Positions 1 through 8,020 are shown, counted from the stretch's first letter. The stretch is 64,000 nt of DNA from CAWBUW01 sp963792075 (GCA_963792075.1 CAWBUW010000007.1:620001-684000), one strand, 5' to 3'. The notes: a model not told the origin generated them from the sequence alone. Program-made: numbers and translations.

Positions 1-53
1 GCTCTACAAAACGAGCGTCAGTATATCACAAATCTGTGAAAAGTGTTGAATGG

Positions 54-104
54 TTTTTTAGTATGTGAGGCGTGGCTTCGCTGCAATGCACATACTCTAA
101 AACC
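54..104. repeat. Imperfect inverted repeat at window start
   Basis: The arms TTTTAGTATGTG and CACATACTCTAAAA flank about 21 bases. The TTTTAG/CTAAAA ends resemble those of the larger palindromes elsewhere in the window. It could be a terminator for a gene to the left of the window. No CDS was seen in bases 1-150. Confidence 0.4.
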
Positions 105-138
105 CGACTTGTGAACGCTCAAAACATTATTTTCTAGG

Positions 139-144
139 TATAAT
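139..144 (+). promoter_or_regulatory. -10 box of a probable leaderless promoter
   Basis: A perfect TATAAT ends 7 nt before the ATG at 152, so transcription would begin at or next to the start codon. No Shine-Dalgarno fits in that space, and no good -35 box is visible at 17 bp. Confidence 0.55.
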
Positions 145-151
145 TAGTTTC

Positions 152-808
152 ATGGCAAAAAACTTGACTTTCCCGACCGATATCAATATAGGGGAATTTG
201 TTTCGAAAGAGGCCCACGATCTGAAGTCTCCTTTTAACCGGATCATGGGCTTTATGAAGCTCGTCTTGAAGGGCTTGGACGGACCGATCTCAGACCAGGC
301 TAAGGAAGATCTGACGACTGCATTCAACAATACGCAGTACGCCATCTACTTGGTGAACGGCCTGATTGAAATGGCGCGCTTGAGCCGCGGTGAGCGGGAA
401 TTGTCCCTGGCCGAATGTCAGGTCAACCAATTTCTCCAGCAAGTAATCTTGGACTGGAAAAAACAATATCCCCAAGATAAAAAGGTCGAAGTAATCCTCT
501 CAGCGCCCGAATGCACGTTCCTGGCTGATGAGACGATCCTGCACGTAGGAATCCTGTATTGGATCTCTTATGTCATCGAGTTCGCACCTCTTAATCCCAC
601 TGTAAATATTCAGGTAGAGGAGCAGGACAAAGCCTGCTTGTTTACCATCTGGAGCGCCGGGCAGAGAAACCGACCGCCTCCGGAGTGCGATCTGACCATG
701 TACGGTTACATCGCCCAGGAGATTCTTGCCCTGCACCAGGGCTCTCTTCATCGCGCCGAAGAGAACGAGGACGGCGCTCTCGTTCAATTCTCAATCCCCA
801 AATCTTGA
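152..808 (+). CDS. Histidine-kinase-like protein with a degenerate ATPase domain
   Basis: The protein is 218 aa. Residues 17-85 look like a HisKA dimerisation/phosphoacceptor helix pair, with an H-box around His22 (AHDLKSPFNRI) matching the SHELRTPLNAI type. The second half follows the HATPase fold (MYGYIAQEILALHQGSLH resembles the G2 helix region). The usual N-box Asn and the DxGxG G1 motif are not visible, so ATP binding is doubtful. There is no membrane segment and no sensor domain, so the protein is cytosolic. It may act as a phosphotransfer or dimerisation partner rather than an autokinase. It stands alone, has a leaderless-type promoter and ends in a strong hairpin shared with the convergent neighbour. 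Family placement is fairly sure; activity is not. Confidence 0.7.
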   Translation: MAKNLTFPTDINIGEFVSKEAHDLKSPFNRIMGFMKLVLKGLDGPISDQAKEDLTTAFNNTQYAIYLVNGLIEMARLSRGERELSLAECQVNQFLQQVILDWKKQYPQDKKVEVILSAPECTFLADETILHVGILYWISYVIEFAPLNPTVNIQVEEQDKACLFTIWSAGQRNRPPPECDLTMYGYIAQEILALHQGSLHRAEENEDGALVQFSIPKS

Positions 809-820
809 TTCTCAAAAGAA

Positions 821-873
821 GGCGTGTGGGGTATTTTAGGCGGGCTTCGCCCGCCTAAAATACCCCACACGCC
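821..873. terminator. Perfect 25-bp-arm hairpin between convergent genes
   Basis: Two perfectly complementary 25-base arms (821-845 and 849-873) surround a 3-base loop. T/A-rich sequence lies on both sides, so it could terminate transcripts from both directions. Confidence 0.7.
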
Positions 874-879
874 TATTTG

Positions 880-1224
880 TTAAAAAAATCCCCAGGCTGC
901 TCCGGCGCCTTCTTCCATCATGGATGGGTCCCAGGGTTCCATACCCATCTCGATTGTGGTGGGCTTACCCAGCACGCCTTCGGCCTTGCTGCGGGCCATA
1001 TCGAGCAGGGCAGGGGCATAGGGGCAGAATGGGGTTGTCATGATCATATACAGGTCGGCGCGGTCTTCTGAAAGGCTCACCTGGCGCACCAGTCCGAGCT
1101 CGATCACGCTCAGGCCGATTTCGGGATCCATCACCGAACGTAGCTCCAGGCGCAAAGCCTCACCGAGTTCTGGGTGGGTGCTGTCCAATTCCCAGATGAC
1201 GGGTTCAGGTGTATGTTCGCTCAT
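880..1224 (-). CDS. MIP18/DUF59 family iron-sulfur assembly protein (SufT-like)
   Basis: The 114 aa protein is a single DUF59 domain. The conserved segments are VMDPEIGLSVIELGLV near residues 31-46 and MTTPFCPYAPAL near 61-72, which contains the family's reactive cysteine. Members of this family act in iron-sulfur cluster assembly or transfer (SufT, MIP18, PaaD). The start is placed at 1224 because the ATG overlaps the TGA of the upstream SufR-like gene (ATGA), implying translational coupling; a longer in-frame extension would run into that gene. Pairing with a SufR-type repressor 2.5 kb from the SUF operon supports a role in the same pathway. The family is confident; whether it is a carrier or a maturation helper is not resolved. 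Confidence 0.85.
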   Translation of the reverse strand: MSEHTPEPVIWELDSTHPELGEALRLELRSVMDPEIGLSVIELGLVRQVSLSEDRADLYMIMTTPFCPYAPALLDMARSKAEGVLGKPTTIEMGMEPWDPSMMEEGAGAAWGFF

Positions 1225-1859
1225 ACGGCATTCTCCAGTTTGGCGGGTGCGGGGATCACATACGTGCACAGGCTGTCACCGTTCAGGATGCAGTGGGTTT
1301 TAGCTGCTGGGACTGCAAGCACTGACGAGATGAGCACCTGGTCGACTGAGCATACCTCGGGGTGGTCTTGCCCGACGTGGTAGTAGGGGCAGCTCGTCTC
1401 CTGGATGATATACTGGTCGCCGGTTTGCTCCCATTCAATGTTGAAACCCTCACGCCCGAGCATATCTTTCATGTAAGCCAGGCGCTGTTGGATGCTCATG
1501 TTTTGCAACGCGGGGTTGGCGGAGTATTCATCCGCCAGGCCTTGGGCCATCTTGGTGAAAAGCTCAGAAATCATCGCTTTGGGCATGCTATCTTTGAGCT
1601 GTTCGAGCAAGCGCACGGTCAGGCGGATATAGTGCGAGGGAAATTTCTCTGCGCCCGCCTCAGTGAGGAAATATACCCTCCGCGGGCGTCCCACGCCGTG
1701 ATGCTCTTCATCCGAAGTGACCAGCCCATCCGCTTGCAGGCTGGTGATGTGGTGGCGCACCGAAATAGGGTTGATGCCCACTTCGACTGCCAACTCGTTA
1801 ATCGTGGTGCGCGGGCGATTGAGCAGGGTTTTAAGAACTTTATCGCGTGTACTGTTCAT
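1221..1859 (-). CDS. sufR: SufR-type iron-sulfur transcriptional repressor
   Basis: The 212 aa protein has an N-terminal winged helix (residues 1-75; TTINELAVEVGINPISVRHH recognition segment and a GVGRPRRVYFLT wing) and a C-terminal domain with four cysteines spaced C-X12-C-X19-C-X7-C. SufR proteins bind a 4Fe-4S cluster through such C-terminal cysteines and repress suf genes when the cluster is present. The gene is co-transcribed with a DUF59 gene (4-nt overlap). Its promoter shares a 16-base block with the SUF operon promoter at 4368-4383, suggesting common operators and autoregulation. The spacing after the second cysteine differs from what I recall for cyanobacterial SufR, so the exact ligand set is inferred. 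Confidence 0.85.
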   Translation of the reverse strand: MNSTRDKVLKTLLNRPRTTINELAVEVGINPISVRHHITSLQADGLVTSDEEHHGVGRPRRVYFLTEAGAEKFPSHYIRLTVRLLEQLKDSMPKAMISELFTKMAQGLADEYSANPALQNMSIQQRLAYMKDMLGREGFNIEWEQTGDQYIIQETSCPYYHVGQDHPEVCSVDQVLISSVLAVPAAKTHCILNGDSLCTYVIPAPAKLENAV

Positions 1860-1959
1860 AGTTTAACCAATAATCTACTTTTCAGGCGATGCTGTGTGTG
1901 TAGGCGCTGCTTGTAGCGTCGCCCGCACATACAGCACCGATTTAGCAGGCTATGTTCGC

Positions 1960-1997
1960 AGTATACCAAGCCGCCGGATTTCTGTCAATATTTCAGA
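1960..1997 (-). promoter_or_regulatory. sufR promoter with candidate SufR operator
   Basis: On the minus strand TTGACA (1983-1988) and TATACT (1960-1965) are separated by 17 bp. The block TCTGAAATATTGACAG (1982-1997) matches the SUF promoter block at 4368-4383 in 15 of 16 bases. The roughly 95 nt leader down to the ATG at 1859 contains an imperfect hairpin (about 1888-1940). Confidence 0.7.
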
Positions 1998-2048
1998 TAT
2001 TTATGATGTAAATTTACCTACTTCGGGGGAAAAGTTGATTATAGACCA

Positions 2049-2669
2049 TCAAACGGGTACCTGGTGGTTTGATACCCCGGCTGCTCCGTCAATGAATAAC
2101 ATCGCAATCTGGCGCTGAAGCGCCCGCTGCTGGGGGTGGGGGGTAACACCCATATCTTCCAAGAAGGGGATCAGCCAGTCCATTAGCAACTTTGCTGCTT
2201 CACCCATCTTGCCGGCAAAAATCACAGGTTGTGTCCGGTTGCGCATGTCATCCCAATCACGCCCAGGCTCGAGCAGATCGGCGAAGCGCAGGCACCAGCA
2301 GAACACCGGTGAACGCACCGGTCCTTTGCCCACGTACGAATGCCGGGCAATCGCTTCCAGCACCAGCGCATCCGTGATTCCCATCTCATGCTGGGCTACG
2401 TAAGCACTGACCGGGCCGTGCAGGTAGAGCGGATCCCGGTCGCTTGGGTCGTTGAGGCGAAAATCAATGATTTGGGCGATTGCCTCCATTTGGGTTTGGG
2501 GCAATTCTTTGCCCGCATCATGCGCCAGTCCAGCGATGCGCGCGGCAGTGGGGTCTAAGCCATATACCGGTGCGAGCGCCTCCATCACGTGCATCACCCC
2601 TAAAGAGTGCTTCAGCCGGGCTGGGGTCAGGTGTTGGGTCAGGTAAGTGATGTGAGGATCGGAAGGCAT
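2049..2669 (-). CDS. YqeK-like HD-domain hydrolase
   Basis: The protein is about 206 aa with the HD-domain pattern of the YqeK family: an early His (RLKHSLGVMHV), the HD pair in GLAHDAGKEL, later His residues in YLHGPVSAYV and ARHSYVGKG, and a late Asp in LRFADLLEPGR. These are metal ligands in YqeK, which hydrolyses diadenosine tetraphosphate (Ap4A) symmetrically. I chose the ATG at 2669 because a perfect TATAAT (2677-2682) ends 7 nt upstream of it, as in a leaderless gene; an upstream ATG at 2693 would lie outside that transcript. Substrate is inferred from the family. It lies 35 bp downstream of the baseplate-spike gene on the same strand. Confidence 0.75.
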   Translation of the reverse strand: MPSDPHITYLTQHLTPARLKHSLGVMHVMEALAPVYGLDPTAARIAGLAHDAGKELPQTQMEAIAQIIDFRLNDPSDRDPLYLHGPVSAYVAQHEMGITDALVLEAIARHSYVGKGPVRSPVFCWCLRFADLLEPGRDWDDMRNRTQPVIFAGKMGEAAKLLMDWLIPFLEDMGVTPHPQQRALQRQIAMLFIDGAAGVSNHQVPV

Positions 2670-2676
2670 GGGATAC

Positions 2677-2682
2677 ATTATA
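2677..2682 (-). promoter_or_regulatory. -10 box, probable leaderless start of the HD-domain gene
   Basis: TATAAT on the minus strand ends 7 nt before the ATG at 2669. No convincing -35 box is visible. Confidence 0.5.
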
Positions 2683-2704
2683 AGCGCGCTCACTTTGTCA
2701 GTGG

Positions 2705-3355
2705 TTACGAGATATTTCCTGCACCGGGTGTGTAGTTAGCGCTGATGACGCTGTTGGTGATGAGCGTGTCGCACTGCACCACGCCGCTGAATTTCGACAT
2801 GCCGGTGTTCACGCTGACCATGCCTGAATTGATCTCGACCGTGCTGGCATTGACCGTGACTTTCGCGCTGGCGATAACCAGGATGCCGTTTGCCTCAAAC
2901 GTTACTGAATTGCCGTTGCTATCCATAATCTCGATCGAGCCAGGACCATCCTTGAGCGTGACTTTTTGGCCACCGGGCGTTTCGAAAATGAAGCTCTCCT
3001 GACCGCTTTGATCCGAGATTGTGATATTCACGCCGTTGCAGGAACACAGGTGTTTTTCGTGGCTGTTCGTGTCCATCTCCGGTGGCGAGCTGGTACCGTT
3101 CCACAAGGAACCAATGACATATGGCCGCCTGCTGTCGCCGGCTTCGAATGCAACCAGGACTTCGTCGTTCATGTCAGGGATGAACCACGAATCCCGGTTG
3201 TTGCCCGGCATCAAGGTTGCCATACGGGCCCAGGTTTCGTTGCCAGGCTTACCAGATCCTTCGACCTGCGAAAGTCGCACTTTCACGCGTCCCAGGTTTT
3301 CGGGATCAACGTTATCCTTCACGACTGCCAAAAAAACTCCATTAAGCTGTTTCAT
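2705..3355 (-). CDS. VgrG/gpV-like baseplate spike protein
   Basis: The 216 aa protein resembles phage baseplate assembly protein V and the spike protein of contractile injection systems. Residues 1-95 form the OB-fold-type module (GRVKVRLSQVEG, MNDEVLVAFEAGDSRRPYVIGSLWNG). Residues 115-205 are a run of short beta-repeats typical of the needle (PGGQKVTLKDGPGSIEIMD, then VTVNASTVEINSG). The start is supported by a GGAAGG Shine-Dalgarno. No sheath, tube, other baseplate or ATPase gene of such a system lies in this window, so it is an orphan here. It could serve a system encoded elsewhere or be a remnant; the reading frame is intact. Confidence 0.75.
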   Translation of the reverse strand: MKQLNGVFLAVVKDNVDPENLGRVKVRLSQVEGSGKPGNETWARMATLMPGNNRDSWFIPDMNDEVLVAFEAGDSRRPYVIGSLWNGTSSPPEMDTNSHEKHLCSCNGVNITISDQSGQESFIFETPGGQKVTLKDGPGSIEIMDSNGNSVTFEANGILVIASAKVTVNASTVEINSGMVSVNTGMSKFSGVVQCDTLITNSVISANYTPGAGNIS

Positions 3356-3475
3356 ACAACCCTTCCTTCGTATTCGCAGGGCGCCTGCTGAATCATTCGC
3401 GCGATCAGGATAACGTTATCGATTAATATAGCTATATTATATCTTTTAAGGTTACTTATGCAAGCTATTCAAATT

Positions 3476-3535
3476 GGTTGTGTGTGGGGGCGGCGTATGC
3501 CGCCCCCACACACAACCAACAACATTTTAGTGCAA
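3476..3535. repeat. Perfect palindrome with a CAACAACATTTTAGTGCA flank (family copy A)
   Basis: Nineteen-base perfect arms (3476-3494 and 3499-3517) flank GTAT. The right flank AACAACATTTTAGTGCA is shared with the palindromes at 40821, 56980 and 59566. It sits between the divergently transcribed spike and LURP-one genes, so it is not simply a shared terminator. Confidence 0.75.
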
Positions 3536-3552
3536 CTGAAATATATTCTTGG

Positions 3553-3581
3553 ATGACAAAATTCTAAAACTGTTGTATAGT
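3553..3581 (+). promoter_or_regulatory. Predicted promoter of the LURP-one-like gene
   Basis: ATGACA (3553-3558), a 17 bp spacer and TATAGT (3576-3581). The gene follows at 3624 with an AAGGAGGA Shine-Dalgarno at 3613-3620. Confidence 0.55.
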
Positions 3582-3623
3582 AAGCAAGCTAATCCCCAGT
3601 CCATATTTCTCTAAGGAGGAAAA

Positions 3624-4198
3624 ATGTTTGGTTATCCGCTGAATCTATCTTTCAAGGTTATCGCATTCAACCCGCAGGTGAAGATCACCGACTCGGCCGG
3701 TAACACAGTGCTGTATGTCAAGCAGAAGGCGCTGGCGTTAAAGAATTGATCCGTGTCTTTGCCGATGAAGCCCAGCAGCAGGAGTTGTTCACCATCAAGG
3801 CGAACAAAATCATCGACTGGTCGGCAACATATAACATCGTGCGCAGCGATGGAGGCCCGCTGGGCGCAGTCAAGCGGCAGGGCATGAAGTCGCTGTGGAA
3901 AGCCACGTATGATATCGTGGATGCCAGCGGAAATGCCGTGGGCCTGATCCATGAGGAGAACCCCATCCTCAAGGTGGCCGACGCCCTGGCTGGTGAGATC
4001 CCCTTCCTGAACATGCTGATCAACCCGGCTTACCTGGTGGACCTGCGCGGCCAGACAGTGCTGTATCTCAAGAAACAGCCGGCTTTCTTCGAAGGCAAGT
4101 TTACGCTCGAGCAGCGCGGCCAGTTTGGTAATGAGGATGAAAAGCTGCTGCTCTGCAGTATTATCATGGCGCTGATGCTGGAACGCGAACGCGGATAA
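3624..4198 (+). pseudogene. LURP-one/Tubby-C-like protein, frameshifted
   Basis: The first frame starts at ATG 3624 with a strong Shine-Dalgarno, runs 41 codons and stops at 3747-3749. The second frame begins near 3740 and reads on to 4198. Joined at about 3738-3746 (…ALALK/ELIRVFADEA…), they make one continuous protein of about 191 aa that looks like the LURP-one-related family: a beta-strand-rich barrel with repeated segments ITDSAGNTVLYVKQK and VDLRGQTVLYLKKQ. The span is 575 bases, one short of a whole number of codons, so a single missing base explains it. A real loss-of-function mutation and an assembly error are both possible. The molecular role of bacterial family members is unclear. 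Confidence 0.7.
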
Positions 4199-4210
4199 TC
4201 TTGTTTGCCT

Positions 4211-4342
4211 CACAACAGGGGCTGTCCAAAAAGAAACAAAGGAAGAAAATTAATACATACCTGTGGGAGCTGTGCGAAGCACCACCCCACAGGTATGTAT
4301 ATTTTCTCCTTGTTTTGGTCTTTTTGGACAGCCCCTGTTGTG
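4211..4342. mobile_element. MITE-like 132 bp inverted-repeat element, copy 1
   Basis: This is a near-perfect long inverted repeat. The ends CACAACAGGGGCTGTCC and GGACAGCCCCTGTTGTG are exact complements, followed by AAAAAGA…GGAAGAAAAT-type arms and a short CGAAG loop region. A second copy with the same arms lies at 32445-32575. There is no coding capacity. GGCTGTCCAAAAAG-type ends resemble terminal repeats of some insertion sequences, so it is likely a non-autonomous derivative. It sits just upstream of the SUF promoter. Confidence 0.75.
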
Positions 4343-4405
4343 ATTCTTAGAATTATTAAGATATTATTCTTAAATATTGACAGTTTGGGCCTAAAATGCT
4401 ATAAT
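4343..4405 (+). promoter_or_regulatory. SUF operon promoter with palindromic candidate operators
   Basis: A consensus promoter: TTGACA (4377-4382), 17 bp spacer, TATAAT (4400-4405). Immediately upstream are the palindromes ATTCTTAGAAT (4343-4353) and TTAAGA-6 bp-TCTTAA (4356-4373). The block TCTTAAATATTGACAG (4368-4383) recurs with one mismatch at the sufR promoter, making these the best candidates for SufR binding. Confidence 0.75.
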
Positions 4406-4469
4406 GTGTCTCGCTAAAAAATACCGTGGGTTAATCCCACTTGAAACAACACTTGGGAGTAGAGCACTT

Positions 4470-5243
4470 ATGACTGAACTGGTAATCCGGAACCTTCACG
4501 CTGGGATCGAAGGCCACGAAATCTTAAAGGGAGTGGACCTGACGATTAGCCGCGGAGAAGTACACGCTTTGATGGGTCCGAATGGAACGGGGAAATCAAC
4601 CCTGGCATATGTCTTGATGGGGCATCCCAATTACATCGTGACCGAAGGCGAAGTGGTGTTCAAAGGCCAGAATATCCTGGAGCTGGCGCCGGACGCACGT
4701 TCACGCCTTGGCTTATTCCTGGCTTTCCAGTACCCGGTGCCGATCCCGGGAGTTTCGGTTGCTAATTTTCTACGCACTGCAATCAATGCCCGTCGCCGTG
4801 CCGAAAACCCGGATGATAAAGGCATCCCTATCCCCGAGTTCCGCAAGCTGCTCAAAGAGCGGATGGAACTGCTAAAAATGGACCAGTCCTTTGCCGGGCG
4901 CTACCTGAACGATGGCTTCTCGGGTGGTGAGAAGAAGCGCGCCGAAGTGTTGCAAATGGCCACGCTGCAGCCAGAAATCGCGGTGTTGGATGAAACCGAT
5001 TCCGGCCTGGATATCGATGCGCTGCGCATCGTGTCTGAAGGCGTAAACGCACTGCGTGGCCCGCACATGGGCACGTTGGTGATCACTCATTACCAACGGA
5101 TATTGAACTATATCAAACCGGAGTATGTACATATTATGATGGGGGGGCGCATCGTCGAGTCGGGTGGATCTGAGCTGGCGCTGCACCTGGAAGAGCACGG
5201 GTACGATTGGGTGCGTGAAAAGTACGATATGCCTGCTGCTTAA
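4470..5243 (+). CDS. sufC: SufC, ATPase of the SUF iron-sulfur scaffold
   Basis: The 257 aa ABC-type ATPase has Walker A GPNGTGKST (36-44), signature FSGGEKKR (150-157), Walker B plus catalytic Glu in AVLDETDSGLD (171-181) and the H-loop ITHYQ. The D-E-TDSGLD form is typical of SufC. SufC dimerises on SufB-SufD and drives cluster assembly. The start at 4470 is chosen over an in-frame extension to 4404 because the latter would begin inside the -10 box; GGGAG lies about 10 nt before the ATG. First gene of the operon, with a consensus promoter that is probably SufR-controlled. Confidence 0.95.
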   Translation: MTELVIRNLHAGIEGHEILKGVDLTISRGEVHALMGPNGTGKSTLAYVLMGHPNYIVTEGEVVFKGQNILELAPDARSRLGLFLAFQYPVPIPGVSVANFLRTAINARRRAENPDDKGIPIPEFRKLLKERMELLKMDQSFAGRYLNDGFSGGEKKRAEVLQMATLQPEIAVLDETDSGLDIDALRIVSEGVNALRGPHMGTLVITHYQRILNYIKPEYVHIMMGGRIVESGGSELALHLEEHGYDWVREKYDMPAA

Positions 5244-5264
5244 TGGTATCGATTGGAGGTAGGT

Positions 5265-6671
5265 ATGACTTCTGACACCAAAATCCTGCAAGGGATTGAC
5301 GATTACCAATATGGTTTTAGTGACCCGGAGGCCTCGGTTTTTAAATCTCGCAAAGGCCTGGATGAGACAGTGGTGCGCCAAATCTCTGAGATGAAAGGCG
5401 AGCCAGAATGGATGCTGGCGTTTCGCCTGAAAGCGCTGGAGCATTTCCAAAAACGGCCGATGCCCACCTGGGGTGGTGACCTGACTACACTGGACCTGGA
5501 CGATATTTTCTTCTACATCCGCCCGATGGACAAAGAGGGCGTTAGTTGGGACGATGTGCCTGACGCGATCAAGAAGACCTTCGACCGTCTGGGCATCCCT
5601 GAAGCCGAGCGCAAGTTCCTGGCTGGCGTGGGTGCGCAGTATGAATCTGAGATGGTCTACCACAAAGTTCAAGAGAGCCTGGAAAAACAGGGCGTGATCT
5701 TCCTGAGCATCGAGGACGGCCTGCGCAAGCACCCGGACCTGTTCCGGGAATACTTCAGCACGGTCATCCCCATCGAAGACAACAAATTCGCCGCGCTGAA
5801 CAGCGCTGTCTGGTCGGGAGGCTCGTTCATCTACGTTCCCAAGGGCATCAAGATTGACCTGCCACTGCAGGCCTATTTCCGTTTGAACGCGGCCAATATC
5901 GGCCAATTTGAGCGCACACTGATCATCGCCGATGAAGGGTCGCAGCTCCACTATGTGGAAGGTTGTACCGCCCCGACTTACACCACCAACTCGTTCCACT
6001 CAGGCGTGATCGAGATTGTGGTCAAAAAGGGTGCACGCGTGCGTTACACGACTATCCAGAACTGGTCGCACAATGTGTATAACCTGGTCACTCAGCGTGC
6101 CATGGTGCACGAGGCGGGCACGATGGAATGGGTAGACGCCAACATGGGTTCCAAGTTGACCATGAAATATCCCTCCTGCTACCTGATTGGTCCGCGTGCG
6201 CACGGCGAGATCCTCTCGATGGCATTTGCGGGTCCTGGCCAACACCAGGACGCTGGCGGCAAAGTCATCCACGTGGCGCCCCATACCACCAGCAAGATCA
6301 CTTCTAAATCCATCAGCAAAGGCGGCGGGCGGACCTCGTACCGCGGCTTACTGAAAGTGTATAAAGGCGCCTTCGACGTGCGCTCGAACGTGGTCTGCGA
6401 TGCACTGTTGCTGGACGAGACCTCACGCTCCGATACGTACCCCTCCATCGAGATTGATGAACAGGATGTTACCATTGGGCATGAGGCGTCGGTCTCCAAG
6501 GTGGGCGAGGAGCAGTTGTTCTACCTGATGAGCCGTGGACTGAGCCAAGAAGAAGCCACCACCATGGTGGTCTCGGGCTTTATTGAGCCGCTGGTAAAAG
6601 AGCTGCCCATGGAATATGCCATCGAGCTGAATCGCCTGATTCAACTGCAGATGGAAGGATCGATTGGTTAA
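5265..6671 (+). CDS. sufB: SufB, iron-sulfur scaffold core subunit
   Basis: The 468 aa protein matches SufB over its full length: YQYGFSDPE at the N terminus, the beta-helix core, and a C-terminal region with NVVCDALLLDE and SRGLSQEEA. The cysteine in VVCDALLLDE corresponds to the one implicated in sulfur acceptance and cluster formation in studied SufB proteins. It forms SufBC2D with its neighbours. The ATG at 5265 follows GGAGGT; the in-frame TTG at 5253 is too close to that Shine-Dalgarno to be used. Its stop overlaps the first base of sufD. Confidence 0.95.
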   Translation: MTSDTKILQGIDDYQYGFSDPEASVFKSRKGLDETVVRQISEMKGEPEWMLAFRLKALEHFQKRPMPTWGGDLTTLDLDDIFFYIRPMDKEGVSWDDVPDAIKKTFDRLGIPEAERKFLAGVGAQYESEMVYHKVQESLEKQGVIFLSIEDGLRKHPDLFREYFSTVIPIEDNKFAALNSAVWSGGSFIYVPKGIKIDLPLQAYFRLNAANIGQFERTLIIADEGSQLHYVEGCTAPTYTTNSFHSGVIEIVVKKGARVRYTTIQNWSHNVYNLVTQRAMVHEAGTMEWVDANMGSKLTMKYPSCYLIGPRAHGEILSMAFAGPGQHQDAGGKVIHVAPHTTSKITSKSISKGGGRTSYRGLLKVYKGAFDVRSNVVCDALLLDETSRSDTYPSIEIDEQDVTIGHEASVSKVGEEQLFYLMSRGLSQEEATTMVVSGFIEPLVKELPMEYAIELNRLIQLQMEGSIG

Positions 6672-8020
6672 TGGCCACCCGCACTGTCATCTCACGCACA
6701 CGCCGCCCTGACCAGGGCGAATCCGCACAGGCTTTCGCCTTCACCCGCGATCAAATCCCTGCGCTTCAGGCCGGTTGGACCGGGCTGGATTTCGTCAAAC
6801 AATACCGCCAGCGCGCCTGGGAAGCCTTTGTTCGCCTACCTCTGCCGACTACGACGGAGGATGCCTGGCGCCGTACCGATCTCAAGAGCCTGCGTCCCGG
6901 CGATTTCCACCTGACACAAAGTGATCATGGAACAACCGCCCCTGAGGCGATCCTGAAACCGTTGGTTGGTGAGCTACACGGCGGGCAGATCATTTTTCAA
7001 CCCGGCGGAGTCCAGGTTGAACTGAGCGCTGAGCTGGCCAAGCAGGGTGTGGTCTTCTGCGACCTGGCGACCGCGGAGTTGCAACACCCTGACCTCCTGA
7101 AGCGCATCCTGGGTCAGGTGGTGCGCCCTGATGAGGGTAAGTTCGCCGCCCTGGCGGGTGCACTGGCGCAGCAGGGCGTGCTTGTTTATGTGCCCCCTGG
7201 CGTCACAGTTGAGACCCCGCTGCACTCCGTGCTGTGGGGACCGGGCGTCCGCCAGGCTTATTTCTCGCACTTGCTGGTGTACGTGGATGACGGTGCGACG
7301 CTGACCTATGTGCATGAAGCGGCCTCTCCAAACGAAAAGGATGGCCAGACGCTGCACGCCGGCATTGTGGAAATCCACGTGGGGCAGGATGCCAGCCTAC
7401 GCTTTGTGGAACTGCAATCCTGGGGCGAGCACGTCTATAATTTCAGCCATGAGCGCGCCGTCGTTGAACGCAATGGGAACCTGGATTGGATCTTCGGCGC
7501 CATCGGCAGCCACCTGACCAAGAACTTCTCCGACCTGGACCTGAAGGGCGAAGGCTCTGTGGGGCGCATGTCAGGCTTTTACTTCACCGATGGCGAGCAG
7601 CACCTGGATCACGATACCCAGCAGAACCATTTAGCGCCGCACACTTCCAGTGACCTGCTCTTCAAGGGCGCGTTGAAAGATCACAGCCGGTCGGTGTGGC
7701 AGGGCATGATCTACGTCGCCCCAGGCGCACAGAAAACAGATGGCTACCAGGCCAACCGCAACCTGGTGCTCAGCCCTCATGCGCGCGCTGACTTCATTCC
7801 TGGGTTGGAAATCCTGGCAGACGATGTGCGCTGTACCCACGGAGCTACTGTAGGTAAAATCGATCAGGACCAGGTTTTTTATTTGCGCAGCCGCGGCATG
7901 CCCTACGAGGACGCCGAACACTTGATTGTAGAAGGCTTTTTTGATCCCATCATGCAGCGCATTCCCTTTGAAGGCGTCCGTACGCGGTTCCAGAACGCCA
8001 TTCAGGACAAATTAGCTTAA
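6671..8020 (+). CDS. sufD: SufD, iron-sulfur scaffold subunit
   Basis: The 449 aa SufB paralog has the SufD hallmarks: an N-terminal helical region (TTTEDAWRRTDLKSL), the beta-helix core, and the conserved C-terminal run HGATVGKIDQDQVFYLRSRG with a His that helps form the SufB-SufD interface. Together with SufB and SufC it makes the de novo cluster scaffold. Its ATG shares one base with the SufB stop (TAATG), indicating translational coupling. Confidence 0.93.
   Translation: MATRTVISRTRRPDQGESAQAFAFTRDQIPALQAGWTGLDFVKQYRQRAWEAFVRLPLPTTTEDAWRRTDLKSLRPGDFHLTQSDHGTTAPEAILKPLVGELHGGQIIFQPGGVQVELSAELAKQGVVFCDLATAELQHPDLLKRILGQVVRPDEGKFAALAGALAQQGVLVYVPPGVTVETPLHSVLWGPGVRQAYFSHLLVYVDDGATLTYVHEAASPNEKDGQTLHAGIVEIHVGQDASLRFVELQSWGEHVYNFSHERAVVERNGNLDWIFGAIGSHLTKNFSDLDLKGEGSVGRMSGFYFTDGEQHLDHDTQQNHLAPHTSSDLLFKGALKDHSRSVWQGMIYVAPGAQKTDGYQANRNLVLSPHARADFIPGLEILADDVRCTHGATVGKIDQDQVFYLRSRGMPYEDAEHLIVEGFFDPIMQRIPFEGVRTRFQNAIQDKLA

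Noticed and set aside
3738..3750. Programmed -1 frameshift in the LURP-one-like gene
   Set aside because: No slippery heptamer of the X-XXY-YYZ type and no downstream pseudoknot is evident; a one-base deletion is simpler.
3632..4213. 193-codon minus-strand frame opposite the LURP-one-like gene
   Set aside because: The plus strand shows family-like sequence in both pieces and a strong ribosome site, while the minus frame shows neither.
4872..5999. 375-codon open frame on the minus strand opposite sufC/sufB
   Set aside because: It lies entirely antisense to well-supported SUF genes, has no ribosome site and resembles no protein family.
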